Below, piece by piece: positions 1 to 11,299 of a DNA stretch of 64,000 nt. Origin of the DNA: Maratus speciosus (taxonomy: Eukaryota; Arthropoda; Arachnida; Araneae; Salticidae); contig OZ010791.1 in assembly GCA_963932465.1 (NCBI GenBank), forward strand, positions 153,309,915 to 153,373,914. Reading direction: 5' to 3'. The notes under the pieces were generated by a model that saw only the letters and a list, made by a program, of their open reading frames with translations, was not told the DNA's origin and ran no database searches. How positions within the stretch are numbered: position 1 is the first letter of the stretch; each line of letters starts with the position of its first letter. The translations under genes were made by a program, and so were the position numbers.

Positions 1-1347
1 TAATGTGAATTATGAGACATAAATTATAGATGTTTATGGATAAAACTTTATTTTAAAGAAAAATTTGAGTGAATGATTAAAGCTGAAAAGGATTATATCT
101 AAGATGCTTTTATATTTAAGGTTAATGATTGGTCACTGAAATTTTCTCAAAGTTGTTGAGGCTTCCGGTAATGTAATAAATAATATTATTATACGATGAT
201 TGATTACCAGCATGGGCGCTGGCAGTGTTGGGGGATGCATACCCTTCCCCCCACCCCCACCCCCTCCTTCCTGTATTTTAAAAGTTTATCTAAATTGTCT
301 TTTTTTTTTTACTTTTTTTTACTTTTTTTTCAAGTGTTTTACAATAATTAAACATTAAGAAAAAAATGTGATTAATGGTAAAACTTCTTCTGTTTTTTTA
401 TAATAAGGCTTATCACAAAACTTCCCTTATTACACCTCCCCTCGAAAAAAATGTCCTTTCCTGTATCTTGTTCTGTGTGCTGTTTTGAAACATTTGTGCA
501 CTCTTAAAGGCAGGAGTAAATTTCAATAAGCACATTGTATTTTGTACCGAAAAAAATCCTATACTGTTACTTTATTTCTTTCACAGCGTAATTTTCTGTC
601 CTAGAAATGTATAGGCACTTTTGAAAGCTGCAAAAATAAAACGGTTTCTATTTTTCTCGATCATACGTCACTTCGAAATATCGCATAATTTCAATTTTTA
701 TAAAGTCAGGGGGGAAAATGTACCTTCGAACGAAATTTGTTTGAAAACTGTAACTCAAATTACTGACTTAAAAAAAATAAAATCTTTCATATTTATTTTA
801 ATTTGCAACTTTGTTTTTAGTTAAATACAGCAATCAAAAGCATCTTAAATGTACAGAATCATGATTATTTATTCGCTGTTAATTTTCGCTTTTAATTCTT
901 TTCTTAGCAATTCTCTTATACGCATAAATTTGTTTCAGTCGTTATCATCGTATAAAATTTTTTCAAAGTTAATATGCAAGTTGAATTTTTATCCGCGCAG
1001 TTTCTATTATTTCTATCATTATTAATTACGTTAATAATCGCAATGTATTTAATTGTACATTTGTTTGCAGTTTTCAATAATACTAGTATTTAACTTTTTA
1101 AATTAGTATTTATTAACAACCCCCCCATTCCTCCGCCCCCATACTAGCGCAGGGTGGATTTTGAGTCACATCGGCAATTCAAATTATTGTGCTCCCATTT
1201 CCCAGTGTTTAGTCTTGGCGTCCCTAAAAATTAAATGCTCAGAGCAATCACCTCCCCGTTCCCCCTACGCTACACCACTACACCTCTCCTATCCCCTCTC
1301 TCACGACTCACACGACCGAAAAATACGTTTTTAAGGGGTCAAGTACA
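1..1347. other. AT-rich stretch with C-rich tracts, no gene seen
   Basis: Strongly AT-rich sequence with two unusual C-rich tracts, near 240-272 and 1121-1140, and several short T runs near 300-330. The only reading frames are short and lack coding character. I see no TIR pair, splice-bounded exon or RNA gene. The C-rich tracts resemble the G/C-rich tips of transposons seen elsewhere in the window, so ancient element fragments are possible but not shown. Confidence 0.5.
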
Positions 1348-2323
1348 CTTTAACCCAGTGGTTCCCAACCTTTTATAGGCCACGCCCCACCAAAGCATCT
1401 GTAAAGTCACTATGCCCCCCCCCCCCTCGTAATCTGTAAATTATGTCTCTTATTATTTAAAAAGTGAACTCTATAAATACGATGGTAGTGTAATAGTGCC
1501 TTAACAATACCTATTCATTTCACATTTTTTAACTTGTCAAAGAGGTGAATCTTTTACCACAAATGTGTTTTTAACATAATTTAAAAAATGCAGTGAGGTT
1601 ATACATCTTTGCCTACATGCCAAAACGAGATTTGTTGTACTTTCCCAACTTAACTCAATGTTAAAGAAAAGTGCTATATGGTCTGCATTTTTATCTTCAC
1701 AAAATATAATATAAATACACTTACATTTAACTTTAAAACTGATAAACTCATGCATTTTATAATGCATTCTTGTAACTTATTAAGAGTTGGTGCAAAATCT
1801 TTGAACAGTGACATTTCTTTCTATATCGGTAACACAATACACAAGAAGCATTTCAAGATTATCATCCTTATCAAATTTAGTAGCCATTATTTCGAATAAC
1901 ACATTCTCTCTAGTTCCCTTTCCCAATATTGTTAATTATCTTCGCGAATAGAAGTAGAAAACGCATTCAATAAATAATGGAAAAAATTGCGAAAAATTTA
2001 ATACAAACAACCAGAAAAATTATAGACAATTTTAATACATTTATAGGTACCGAAATAGTTTAAAAGATTATTCGCATAATTATTCTGGTGTAAATCTATT
2101 TTTAAATTTTGATAAAGAGCATTTTAAAAATGTAATAAAAAATTGATTTATTAAATTTTGCTTGTATTCCATTCATTTTAGTCTACAACATTACTTTTCC
2201 CCCAAAAAGACAAATGAAACTGATAGCGAATGAGTGAGTAAGAAATTTGAAATTGCCCCCCTAGAAGATCGAATTGCCCCCCGGTGGGGCGTACGCCCCA
2301 CGTTTGGAACCACTGCTTTAACC
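1348..2323. mobile_element. Non-autonomous hAT element with 8-bp TSD
   Basis: The element proper runs 1356-2315 (960 bp). It starts CAGTGGTTCCCAACC and ends with the inverse GGAACCACTG, with a second matching block (GCCCCACC against GGTGGGGC) just inside. An identical 8-bp duplication, CTTTAACC, flanks it at 1348-1355 and 2316-2323. CAGTGGTTCYCAACC-type ends with an 8-bp TSD are diagnostic of the hAT superfamily. The interior is AT-rich. A 76-codon minus-strand frame (1537-1767) has a vague resemblance to the H..LLFxTExxWxS region of hAT transposases, too weak to call. The insertion hit the TTAA edge of the neighbouring TTAA element. Confidence 0.9.
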
Positions 2324-2533
2324 CTTTCCGTCGCAGTGTGCCCGGGTCGGTATACCTAATCTTAATTCCAAAGTTAAAACCGGCACCAAGAATATTTTAA
2401 TAAAATTTTGCATTAACAGTGAAAGTATAAAGTAAGAAGTTTTTAATTTCTAAAAAAGTCGTATGTAAATTGAGGTGTCAGTCGACAATTTCACCATTTT
2501 ACAACAAAATTTTTCTGTGTCTGAAAGGGTTAA
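2318..2533. mobile_element. TTAA-flanked piggyBac-like MITE
   Basis: The sequence between TTAA at 2318-2321 and TTAA at 2530-2533 has imperfect TIRs: the left end begins CCCTTTCCGTCGCAG and the right end, reverse-complemented, begins CCCTTTCAGACACAG. A CCCGGG hexamer sits about 18 bp in. TTAA duplication with CCC-starting ends fits piggyBac-type elements. There is no coding content. The upstream hAT inserted exactly over its left TTAA. Confidence 0.6.
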
Positions 2534-2555
2534 AGTGTCCAAAAATAGATTTTTT

Positions 2556-2908
2556 TACTAGGTTGAGCAAAAAGTTCTGGGAAATTTGTGAAAGTTGTGT
2601 TGTTATGCGCAAATTAACAACAAAAGCAACAAGGACTATTCCTCAAATTAGAGACCATCATAGTCCACGATTTTCTACCATCGTACTGTCAGATTCCGAA
2701 TTTGGTGGAAGTAACCATGGCGGCTCCTTGGAATCGGAAAATTCTTGACATGCTTCTTCAACTTCATTAAAGGATTCAAATCGTCGGCCCTTGAAAAGTG
2801 CTGCATTGATCGAAAGAGGTTGCAAAGATCGAAAGACGTGGTTCCATGATACAAATTCTGGTAACTATTAGATTAAAAAATTTCCAGAACTTTTTGCTCC
2901 ATCTAATA
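2556..2908 (-). mobile_element. Internally deleted mariner element
   Basis: Ends at 2558 and 2906 carry inverted repeats of about 30 bp sharing GAGCAAAAAGTTCTGG, each flanked by TA (2556-2557, 2907-2908). The ends and TA target fit Tc1/mariner. The 349-bp interior keeps only the C-terminal part of a transposase on the minus strand (separate entry). At this size it is far shorter than the usual ~1.3 kb mariner, so it is a deletion derivative that cannot move autonomously. Confidence 0.75.
2690..2825 (-). pseudogene. Mariner transposase C-terminal remnant, frameshifted
   Basis: Reading the minus strand from about 2825, one frame gives NLFRSMQHF, matching the LFRSMQH block that follows the catalytic region in mariner transposases. 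A one-base frameshift then leads into RRFESFNEVEEACQEFSDSK, which matches the following family pattern (F-x-S-x-E-E-V-K-x-x-L-x-x-F-F-x-S-K). The DDE catalytic residues upstream are absent. This is a dead fragment. The family call rests on motif recognition; a protein search of the two frames would settle it. Confidence 0.6.
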
Positions 2909-2943
2909 ATAGCTTATAATTAACTATGATTGTTTAGAAACAT

Positions 2944-3238
2944 TTAACACATTCACAACGGGAAACGAGAATTCTCGTTTTCATTCAAAAAACATCATTG
3001 ACTAAGAGCGTGGCTTCTACCTTACAGAAAATGCATTTATATCATGTTGTCCATATTTTTTTTTTAGATTGTAAGACATTTTATATAAAATCGTACATTT
3101 AAAGATATTTACCGATGCATAAACTTAGGCAACCTATCTAGAACACCAATTTACAAAAGATTTTCAGAACAGGGAGGAGCTTCTACTGTCTAAAAATTCA
3201 GCTTCGATAAAAAAAATTGCCCGTCGGCGATGTGTTAA
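2944..3238. mobile_element. TTAA-flanked MITE with subterminal palindrome
   Basis: Bounded by TTAA at 2944-2947 and 3235-3238. The left end CACATTCACAACGGG pairs with the reverse complement of the right end, CACATCGCCGACGGG (11 of 15 positions). A perfect 18-bp palindrome, AAACGAGAATTCTCGTTT, lies at 2963-2980, 15 bp from the left tip. This is a piggyBac-like non-autonomous element with no reading frame of note. Confidence 0.6.
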
Positions 3239-3888
3239 AAACAAACCCCATGCAAAAATTCGCATTAGAAGAGAAGTTACGTCTCTTTGAACTTTTTCTA
3301 TATGATCAAGGGGGATTTAATCTTTAAAGTCAATTTTGTTCAAAACAGCGATTTTGATGATTGCGCGCACGATTTCTGAAAAATGGTTCCTAGAATTTCA
3401 CGAAATTTTCGCTGAATCTATTAAACATATAAAGGCACAAAATGATGTATTATCATATTTCTCTACCAAGAAGTTTAGAATTTACGACTATTTTTGTATA
3501 AAAAAAAAATGCATGCAATGCGTTCAAGAATAATTCTTTCGCAAAAATTGTACTATCCAGGGCTCGCATTACATAGGGAAAATTTTATTGTTACTACCAC
3601 TATTTTGAAAATAATGTCTACATCGTACCTTTTCTATAGCACATGTTAAATAAAATAATAGTGAAGATTACTTTTTAAGGCACATGGTAGGAACAATAAA
3701 TTTTTCGCTATATAATGCGACCGCTGATTATCTATAAAAATAAATTTAAAAACTTTATATATGTATATATATTTTTAACAACTACAGTTGATAAAATAAA
3801 TCTTTCTTTATGTGTGTTTTCAATTTTATAATTAAACTTCAATTCGTTATAGAGTGACTGCAATTCTTACAGAGGTCACTTTTTCGTG
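3239..3888. other. AT-rich stretch, no gene seen
   Basis: Low-complexity AT-rich DNA. A 65-codon frame at 3336-3533 has no recognisable motif and skewed composition, and I treat it as chance. An (AT)-rich stutter lies near 3757-3772. Nothing else is supported. Confidence 0.5.
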
Positions 3889-4063
3889 TATTGGGTCGAT
3901 CGGAAAGTCGTGTCGTGTTGGAAAAATCAATTCGTACCGGAAAATTCTGCCCAGTAATTATTAGACATTAGATATCGGAATCAATGTCTAATAATTAAAT
4001 GATAGAATTTTCCGGTACGAATTGATTTTTCCAACACGACACGACTTTCCGATCGACGCAATA
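3889..4063. mobile_element. Palindromic mariner-like MITE, copy 1
   Basis: Almost the whole 171 bp (3891-4061) is an inverted repeat. The arms begin TTGGGTCGATCGGAAAGTCG and stay paired for about 65 bp around a ~50-bp centre. TA flanks both ends (3889-3890, 4062-4063). A second copy at 14694-14858 carries the same centre in the opposite orientation. TTGGGTCG-type ends with a TA target resemble mariner TIRs. No coding capacity. Confidence 0.8.
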
Positions 4064-4169
4064 TTTTCTTAGTTCAAAGGGTACTTGACACCATAATAGG
4101 TATGAATAACTTAATGTTGTGGAAATTATACTACACACTTTTTTACTTTTTTGAAAATCAATACAATTT

Positions 4170-4227
4170 CAAAATATTGATAAGTTCTCCTCACGATTAT
4201 ACGTCAGGAGAACTTATCAATATTTTG
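4170..4227. repeat. Perfect 22-bp hairpin
   Basis: Bases 4170-4191 are exactly repeated in inverse at 4206-4227, with a 14-base loop. The stem is AT-rich with a GGAGAACTT core. No TSD is evident, so it could be the collapsed end of a MITE or a hairpin RNA source. It is shorter and cleaner than the other palindromes here. Confidence 0.8.
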
Positions 4228-5003
4228 CAATTTCTTAGAAAATTGTGTATTAATTCTTATTGCATCTTCAAGAATCGTTTCCAGACTACTCTAACAAAGC
4301 CTGCGTGACAAAACAGATTTAAGTATTTTGTCAAAAGGGAGATGCTGAAGCATTAAATTTGTGTCAACCACTTAATCTACAGCTATTCGTTCAATTGAAT
4401 AAAAAATGACGAATCTATCCTCTGAAAACCCTAATCTTCGACTACATCCATTCCGTAAATGTTCTTTTATCAAAATCATTAATAATTTCCAACCCTTCCT
4501 TTCTAAATCTGCAGTTGGAGTATACGTGCAGATATTCACGTTTTCACCTGAACCCTGACCCAGTTAAAGCTACGCCTGTCCCAGTTTTGGCATCACGGAA
4601 TTTCACATTAATTGTCGGGGATGCAAGGCACAACCTCTGGGAATCGATTGAATTTTGATTTGCCAGTACTTCCCTAGGCGGACGATAAAAAAGTGAAAGT
4701 GAAGGCAGGTGGAGTGGAGATGTGAGAGGGAAAAAAATTATTCCTCTGATCTGTATAATCCGGAGAATCCGGTGAAAAAAAAAAGAAAAATAAAATTTCA
4801 TTTTCCTCCCGTTTCTTTCTGTCACTGCGATGTGGGCATGATCTTTTAGCGTGGGCGGTAGAAAGTCGGTAGAGGAAAGAAACGAAAACGATGCGCATTT
4901 ACAGCATTTTAAGCTTCAAACGTTTAAACATATAAGCATTTTATAACAAATGATAAAAATGCCGTTAAAAAGAGCGTTTAAGAGTGGAAGAAAATAAAAT
5001 AAC

Positions 5004-5034
<31 letters not shown>

Positions 5035-5839
5035 TGAGGAGTAAATGTATACTTATCGACTTCAAATATTTTTCAAATCCACTCTGATTGGGGATTTGAG
5101 ATTAAAACCTTACCGGAAATTACTACTAAGTCATTATACTTAAAGACATCTTAACAGTAAGCCTTTATAATAGATGATTAAAGTTTTAAAGAATTTATAC
5201 ATTTCTCAAAAATGACTGCCTTATATGATAATCTAGTCAGATTAGTATTTATAAATTAATTTTAAAATAATCATATGGAATCGACCATTTTCAAATTCAT
5301 CAAATTTACATTTAATATCAGTTGAGTTATTTTTAACATTTTTTGAGCAGTCGGAACAGATAAGCAGACAAACAGCCATACGATTTTTATATCCTAATAA
5401 AATTTAGTAGAAATCACTAAAAAATATAAACTGGCGAATAAAATAATATAAACTGAAGCTCCATTGCACCTGAAAATTATGGATGCATGGTCAAATTCAT
5501 TAAAAATCCCCCTCCCCGCCGTTCTTTTTTTCTCGCTGTCTATCTCTAATTCTCTATGGTATGTGTACACATGTCTTTAATCCCTAATGCCCATGGTAGC
5601 ATTTATTCTACTATCAGTGTTCCCGGTTTATTGGATTTTTTTTTTTTCGTATATTCCGAATTCGCACCTGAAATTTGAAATAGAAACTTTTTCTTTATTT
5701 AATAACAGACATTTTGTTATTAAATAAATCGAAATTTATAATTTAAACTTATTGGTATGAATTCAAATTTTCTGATTTACGAATTTCTAGAATGCATCTA
5801 CCATGGGCATTAGAAGGTTATTCTTAGTTTATGTATGTT
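4228..5839. other. AT-rich stretch with poly(A) run, no firm gene
   Basis: About 1.6 kb. The sequence at 4510-4870 is somewhat GC-richer and includes a 46-codon frame (4515-4655) after an acceptor-like site; it is discussed as a weak candidate only. A run of about 27 A lies at 5004-5030. The rest is AT-rich with no TIR pair. Confidence 0.45.
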
Positions 5840-6076
5840 TTAACACGTTCACGCCGGCGCGGTGGGTCACACTCGACTGTCTCAGAGTTGTCAAGTCTCC
5901 GGCTTTTTGCGTACCACTGTTATTTTAGAGAAAATGGGGTTCCTTTTAATCTCCCAATTGTTCTAATTAAATAAAACAATATTTTCTGTATTAAAATACT
6001 TGTATCCAAAAGGCCGGAGACTTGCCAGCTCTGAGACAGTCGAGTGTGACCCACCGCGCCGGCGTGAACGTGTTAA
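5840..6076. mobile_element. TTAA-flanked foldback MITE with GC-rich arms
   Basis: Between TTAA at 5840-5843 and 6073-6076 lies a 229-bp element whose arms begin CACGTTCACGCCGGCGCGG. The arms pair over about 60 bp with only about two mismatches around an AT-rich centre. The GC-rich arms stand out sharply from the surroundings. The high arm identity suggests recent origin or gene conversion. The TTAA target and CAC-starting ends fit a piggyBac-like MITE, related in its tip to 2948-3234. Confidence 0.85.
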
Positions 6077-6342
6077 GAAGTCGGTTAAAATACGAGAAAC
6101 TGCCCATGATTAATTTATATAATTTTAACAAATACACTAATTTTTGCCGGGAAAATAGTATTTAAATTAAATATTACACAATAATGACCAATGTTTTAGT
6201 CTATAAATTAAGAAATAAAGACAGCTTATCATCTCAATTTTCTCATCATCATAATAATAGTAAAAAATAGTAAATACTAGTAAATAAAAATAATAATGGT
6301 AAAAATAATTAAAAATAATGTAAATGAAAATTAAAATAGTGT

Positions 6343-6379
<37 letters not shown>

Positions 6380-6899
6380 TGGGCTATGTGTTAATATGCA
6401 ATGTGGGAAAATTATTAAAGTTCTTTTAATCTAGATTAAAGATTTAGATAAATAACTGATTCAGTCATCACGTCTACTTCGATAGCTCTAATTGTTTTTT
6501 TTTTTCAACCGCGTTATAATTTTTTTTTTTTGAGGGGGGGGGGGGGGCTGGGCGGAGTAAGGTAAAAGTCGGGATTATATCGTAATTTTTCTAGTACACA
6601 TTCCAAGTTTCCTTAATTTTAAAGGAGTATATTTGTCAATGAGATTTTAGAACCGAAACTAACTTCAATAATGTACTAAGGAAATTGATATTTTTAATTA
6701 AAAATATATCATACTTATATTATACCTGTTAGTTGTAATCTTTCTAATTCTGAGATTGTCTATCAAGTCTTTGAATTTAAAACCAAGATTTATGGTAAGC
6801 ACGAGAATCTTGTAAGAAAGAGGATCTTCTAAAAGAAAATTTAAAAATAACAAAATGTTTTCAAATAACATAAACTTTTCGCTATGGCAATTGGCAATT
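6077..6899. other. AT-rich spacer with T31 and G14 runs
   Basis: Contains a degenerate TAGTAAA/AATAAT-rich patch (about 6250-6330), a T run at 6346-6376, and a T run followed by a G run at 6520-6547. No coding region or TIR pair was found. Confidence 0.5.
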
Positions 6900-7804
6900 A
6901 GGGGAAAGTAGGGTAATGACGCTTAAAAGGGCAATCCCGCTCACCCAATATCTCTAAACAGAATGGAATTGAAAACGTGCGATAGGTACCGGCACCTAGC
7001 GAACTTCATCGTAAGTTCCCAGCTTACGGTATAGTGACCGTCGGAAGGAAAGTATTTTTGTGTCCTCACGTTATTAGTCTGCAGTTGTTTTATTATAAAA
7101 TTTTACAACATCTAACCGTAAGTTAAGTGTACACTCTTATTTTCAAATATTAATTTATTCATTATGTCTACAAAATATATACATTTAGTTGTACTTTAAA
7201 GTTTTTATTTATTTTTGTAGTGCATTGTTACGCCAATTATAATGCATTAAAACCCAACATGGCGATAACGGGTAATGGCGCTCGCGTGGAATTACAGGAG
7301 AAGTGTTGCCAGTGAACAACTTTTTTTTAATTCAAATTTATTGATTAACACCACTGTTTTGAAATGGTAAAATTCCCCTGTTTTCGCCTTAATTAATATG
7401 TCATTAAACAAGGAGAATTTTACGATTTCAAAAAAGTGGTGAAAATCAAAAAACCTAAATTAAAAAAAGTAGCCCACTATATGTGTAACACAATATGTGT
7501 AAAGTGGTTGCAAAAAGTCTGCCAGTGGTGTGAACAGCCCGCACAACTACATATATGACTTTTGTCTTACTTAAATGTTGTATTCAAACTCTGAGCGCAA
7601 TTACCCTCATTACCGCTCAATCGACGGTTGTTAAAATAAAACGGTAAAAAAAATTCCTAAAACTTTTATGAAAATCAGTTGATTGCAAACTGTTCTTTAT
7701 GCTTTGGAGTTATACTTCGTTAATAAAATATTGATTTTTTTGTCTAAATTTAACTAGCTATTCATGTTTTCCCTTAAGTGAGCGCCATTCCCCTACTTTC
7801 CCCT
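6900..7804. mobile_element. DNA transposon-like element, AGGGGAAAGTAGGG ends
   Basis: Inverted ends: the left begins AGGGGAAAGTAGGGTAATG and the right, reverse-complemented, begins AGGGGAAAGTAGGGGAATGG, followed by a shared CGCT. The same GGTAATGGCGCT-type motif recurs inside near 7270 and, inverted, near 7607 and 7781, as expected for subterminal transposase-binding sites. I could not find a clean TSD, so the superfamily is left open. No transposase frame remains. Confidence 0.6.
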
Positions 7805-8193
7805 GCATAAAGAATGGTTTTATTTATCGCCTTTCTTAGTACTAAACCTTCTGCTTAATTACTTATTTTCATTTTACTGTCAACCGGGGTGACTTTGTCC
7901 CACCCCGCGGATAAAGACAAAATGTGTCATAAATAAAATTTGTTAGAATAAAACTGATTAGTAATGCCGAATTCTGACAGATTGCGGCAGTAGCTTAAAC
8001 ATAAATTATTTAACATTTTACAAATTGAGTTTGGCATAACTTCGGTTGTTGCTTTGTTTACTATTTCGCGCATGATTTTACTGGAGGAATCTTTTGATAG
8101 AAAAGTTATTTATAATTGATGCTGTAAAAGGGTAAATATATTTTTTTTATTTCTTAATATATCTTCTTTACAAATCACTGAGATTTTGATATA

Positions 8194-8619
8194 TTAAGGG
8201 TGTATTCTAATTAAAACTGCTTATTTTCTGATTCATTTTAAAATTCATTTTTGCTCTCAAACGCATCAAACTGGGAAATTCTCTCATTTAGAAACTACAA
8301 AATGTGCCGTGCTTCTCGATTTTTGATAAATGCAGAAAATATTGTAAAAAATGCTGTCACAGTGGGCGTTTTGAACCGAATTTTCCGAAGCGGGAGATCT
8401 GGGAATGAAAAAAAAATGGTTATACTGAGAAAATAACTGTTTAAAAATCAAATTTTAATTAATTGAGTAAAAAATGAAATCGCACGGCCTCTTATACATC
8501 TCTTCAAAAATCACCTCTTGCAAATTTCATGCTTTTACTTTTAAAAATGAGTCTGAAAATGTCTCAGAAAATTTCGAGCTGTTGAAGGTGGAAAAATATT
8601 TTTTCGAATACACCCTTAA
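8194..8619 (+). mobile_element. TTAA-flanked MITE, GGGTGTATTC family, copy 1
   Basis: A 418-bp element (8198-8615) between TTAA at 8194-8197 and 8616-8619, with ends GGGTGTATTC in inverse orientation. The internal segment around 8358-8395 (GTGGGCGTTTTGAACCGAAT) reappears in inverted orientation near 50266-50300 in copy 2, which has the same type of ends. The 61-codon frame at 8251 lies inside and is not considered a gene. TTAA with G-starting ends fits Kolobok or piggyBac. Confidence 0.7.
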
Positions 8620-9512
8620 TTTGATATTTTAGATTTTTACATTGACTTTATTCACAAACCGGTATTTTGAATGTCAATGTTTGAGGTGAAATTGTCTCGG
8701 CACAAAGCCCCCGCAAATTTAGTTTATTTATTATATTTAATTTTTCTGAAAAGAAAATCATAAAAGCAAATATAAACGTTGTGATAGTACAATATATATT
8801 ATTCTTTTGTACAGGTATTTGTGTAATAATGTCTCTGCCTATAAATTTCCAGAACATTATTTAGTAGGTTACTCAGTAGCTAGTAATTATAAAAATTATA
8901 TTGATGAAACGCTTCAGAAAGTTGAAATGAGTTTTTCAGAAAGTACATGTTGTTGTAAAACATGTATTTAGTCGAAGAAAAGCAGCTTAAAAATATTCAA
9001 TTACTATCACTTCTTTAAAGGATAAGTTATAAGGACCTAAAAAATTATCCCCCCCCCCCCCTCTCCCTAAAAAAAGATCTATTTCTTCTAAAAGGAATTA
9101 TTTTTCAGTGCTGAAATAAGTGAAGATATCCAAAATTTAGTTTTATATTGAAAAATATTAATCTTTCCGTCTTGATTGTTAAATTTTGTTACACGTCTTG
9201 CATAAATGCTTATTTTTGAATAAAATATAGTTTTTATTTTTATTTTCATACAAAATTTGTGCTTTTTAAAAAAAAATCTCGAAATTAGTTAGTTTTTTTT
9301 TTATTACGTTTTATTATTCTATCATAATAGTAGGTTTGCATTACCTTAGAAAGTATTTGAGGCTTATTTTATGATTTTTTGTAGTTATGAGAGTCTCACT
9401 TTTTAAATAATGTATATTTTTAAAACCATTCTTTAAAAATGCTAAATGTGAATTTAAAAATTTTCAATTGATATCTTGAAAATAGAAAAAAAGAATTAGA
9501 AAGTTATTTTTT

Positions 9513-9801
9513 CTAATTGCTAAAAAGTTGTAAGATTAAAACTTCAAAACCAGTAAAATAGTTTTTTTTTTTTTTTTTTTTTTTTTACTGTTGACATGTT
9601 TCAACTCTTTTCGAGTCGTTTTCAAAACAAATAAATAATGATAATTCCGTATGCCGAAAAAAATTAAGTATTTTCTTTCATATAAAAATCCTTATTTATT
9701 TGTTTTGAAAATTACTTGGGAAGAGTTGAAACATCTCAACAGCCAAATAAAACTATTTTGCTGGTTTTAAAGTTTTAATTTTACACCTTTTTAGTAATTA
9801 G
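9513..9801. repeat. 289-bp foldback repeat
   Basis: Imperfect inverted repeat. CTAATTGCTAAAAAGTTG at the left pairs with the 3' end near 9785-9801, and the blocks AAAACCAGTAAAATAG and GTTTCAACTCTTTTC pair with counterparts at 9738-9775. One arm carries a ~26-T expansion (about 9561-9586) that the other lacks. Probably a decayed palindromic MITE nested in the 7883-9917 element. Confidence 0.7.
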
Positions 9802-11252
9802 AAAGCGTTAAATTGTTACATATTTACCGAGTTAGAAATTGTTTAAATGAAAATTGTAATAATTTTTTTATCTTTAAAGACAGCAAGAGGCAAAAAATGA
9901 GACAAAGTCACCCCGGTATATGAAAGTAGAAATTTTCCAGTTCAGGGAAAAGAAAGTATCTGAATTGCTTTTAAAAATGATTTATAAAGTTTTAAAAACA
10001 ATTAATACGATCTATTTTGAATAAATTATCTTGAAATTTTTCCGTGTCGAAAAGAAAAAAAAAAACTACAGTAGAGCGTCGATTATCCGGACTGGTTGGG
10101 ACCGAGGCAGATCCGATTATTGAAAAACCTGGATAATTGGACAACTTTAAAAAACGGCTATGGCAATGTTTTTTGGGTAACTTCCCTTCATACTTTTTTC
10201 AGGCTTAGGACTGGCAATTGTAGTAGTGCACATTTTAGCATATTACAAACGGCGTGTTTAGAAGTTTATTTTTTTACTTTTTTTTTTTTTCTACAAAATT
10301 GGTACAAAGTTATACCTAGTACACATAGAAATTATTACATGTAATAATTACATAAACTGTATATAAACTGTACAATACATACATTAGAAAAAATTCATTG
10401 TGATAGGGAAAAGAAATTTTTGATAGTCTTCTGCTTCATAGAGGGCATTTTTTCTTTCTGAAGGCCAGTGGCGCCATTATATATGGTCCCTGGGACTCGA
10501 GCCCTCCCAATAATTTGCTCTTAGACCACCCGATTTCCATTATTCTGTTTTGTTACTTGTTTATTTTTCAATCACTGAAAAAATAATATTGAAAATCATT
10601 TTGTTTGAAAACGCAGTAAGGACATCAGTAACAGGCACACAAGATCCTAACAAAACCCATGTAACCCAAATAATTCAGTTAAAATAATAATGTCTCTATA
10701 TGGTAGAGATGATAATGAATGGTTACAGTGTACTTCGCAAAGAAATTCTCTTTGAATACATTCAGACTCATCCTTTTTAGGTGTTGTAGTCTAACTTAGC
10801 AAATAAATGCATACAAAAGAAGTAATGCTAAGGCTGTTTCCAAATAGAGATTGGCTATTTTTTGACACATTTGCGAATTCATTTTTCAACCTAAATGCAC
10901 GAAAATCGCGGGTGTTCAGAAACCAAGAAATCAAATAGAGTTTTCCATTTTTTCTAAGATTAAACGATTTTTCAGAACATGCTGACAAAGATTTTTAAAA
11001 TGATTTATGCACGCGTCATTTTTTAGTCCATTGAGTTTCAGTTTGTAGTCATATTCATAGTCCAATCGTAAATATTAGAGTCCGTAAGAAAGAAGACCTC
11101 ATATGAGAAAATAATTTAATAAAATCACAATTTTATATTCTATTAAAAAAAAAAATCCAACATCGCTATCATAACTTTTTCACCCATCACCTTATCTTAA
11201 AAGAAAACAAAATGCCCATGTCATTTTACTCTAACGTTGTTAAGTACACCCA

Positions 11253-11255
11253 ACA

Positions 11256-11299
<44 letters not shown>

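Larger units (their letters stand above)
7883..9917. mobile_element. 2-kb element with ACCGGGGTGACTTTGTC ends, carrying nested insertions
   Basis: The left end ACCGGGGTGACTTTGTCCCA is matched in inverse at 9898-9917 with one mismatch over 20 bp. A clear TSD was not seen. The interior holds a TTAA element (8198-8615) and a foldback (9513-9801), so this element is the older host of both. No transposase motif was recognised. A C run lies near 9051-9062. Confidence 0.6.

Noticed and set aside
1537..1767. Minus-strand frame reminiscent of a hAT transposase segment
   Set aside because: Similarity is limited to a few spaced residues and could be chance; kept only as a remark under the hAT element.
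4544..4898. Two overlapping minus-strand frames of 74-93 codons
   Set aside because: They run through simple A/T-rich repeats, overlap each other in different frames and show no motif.
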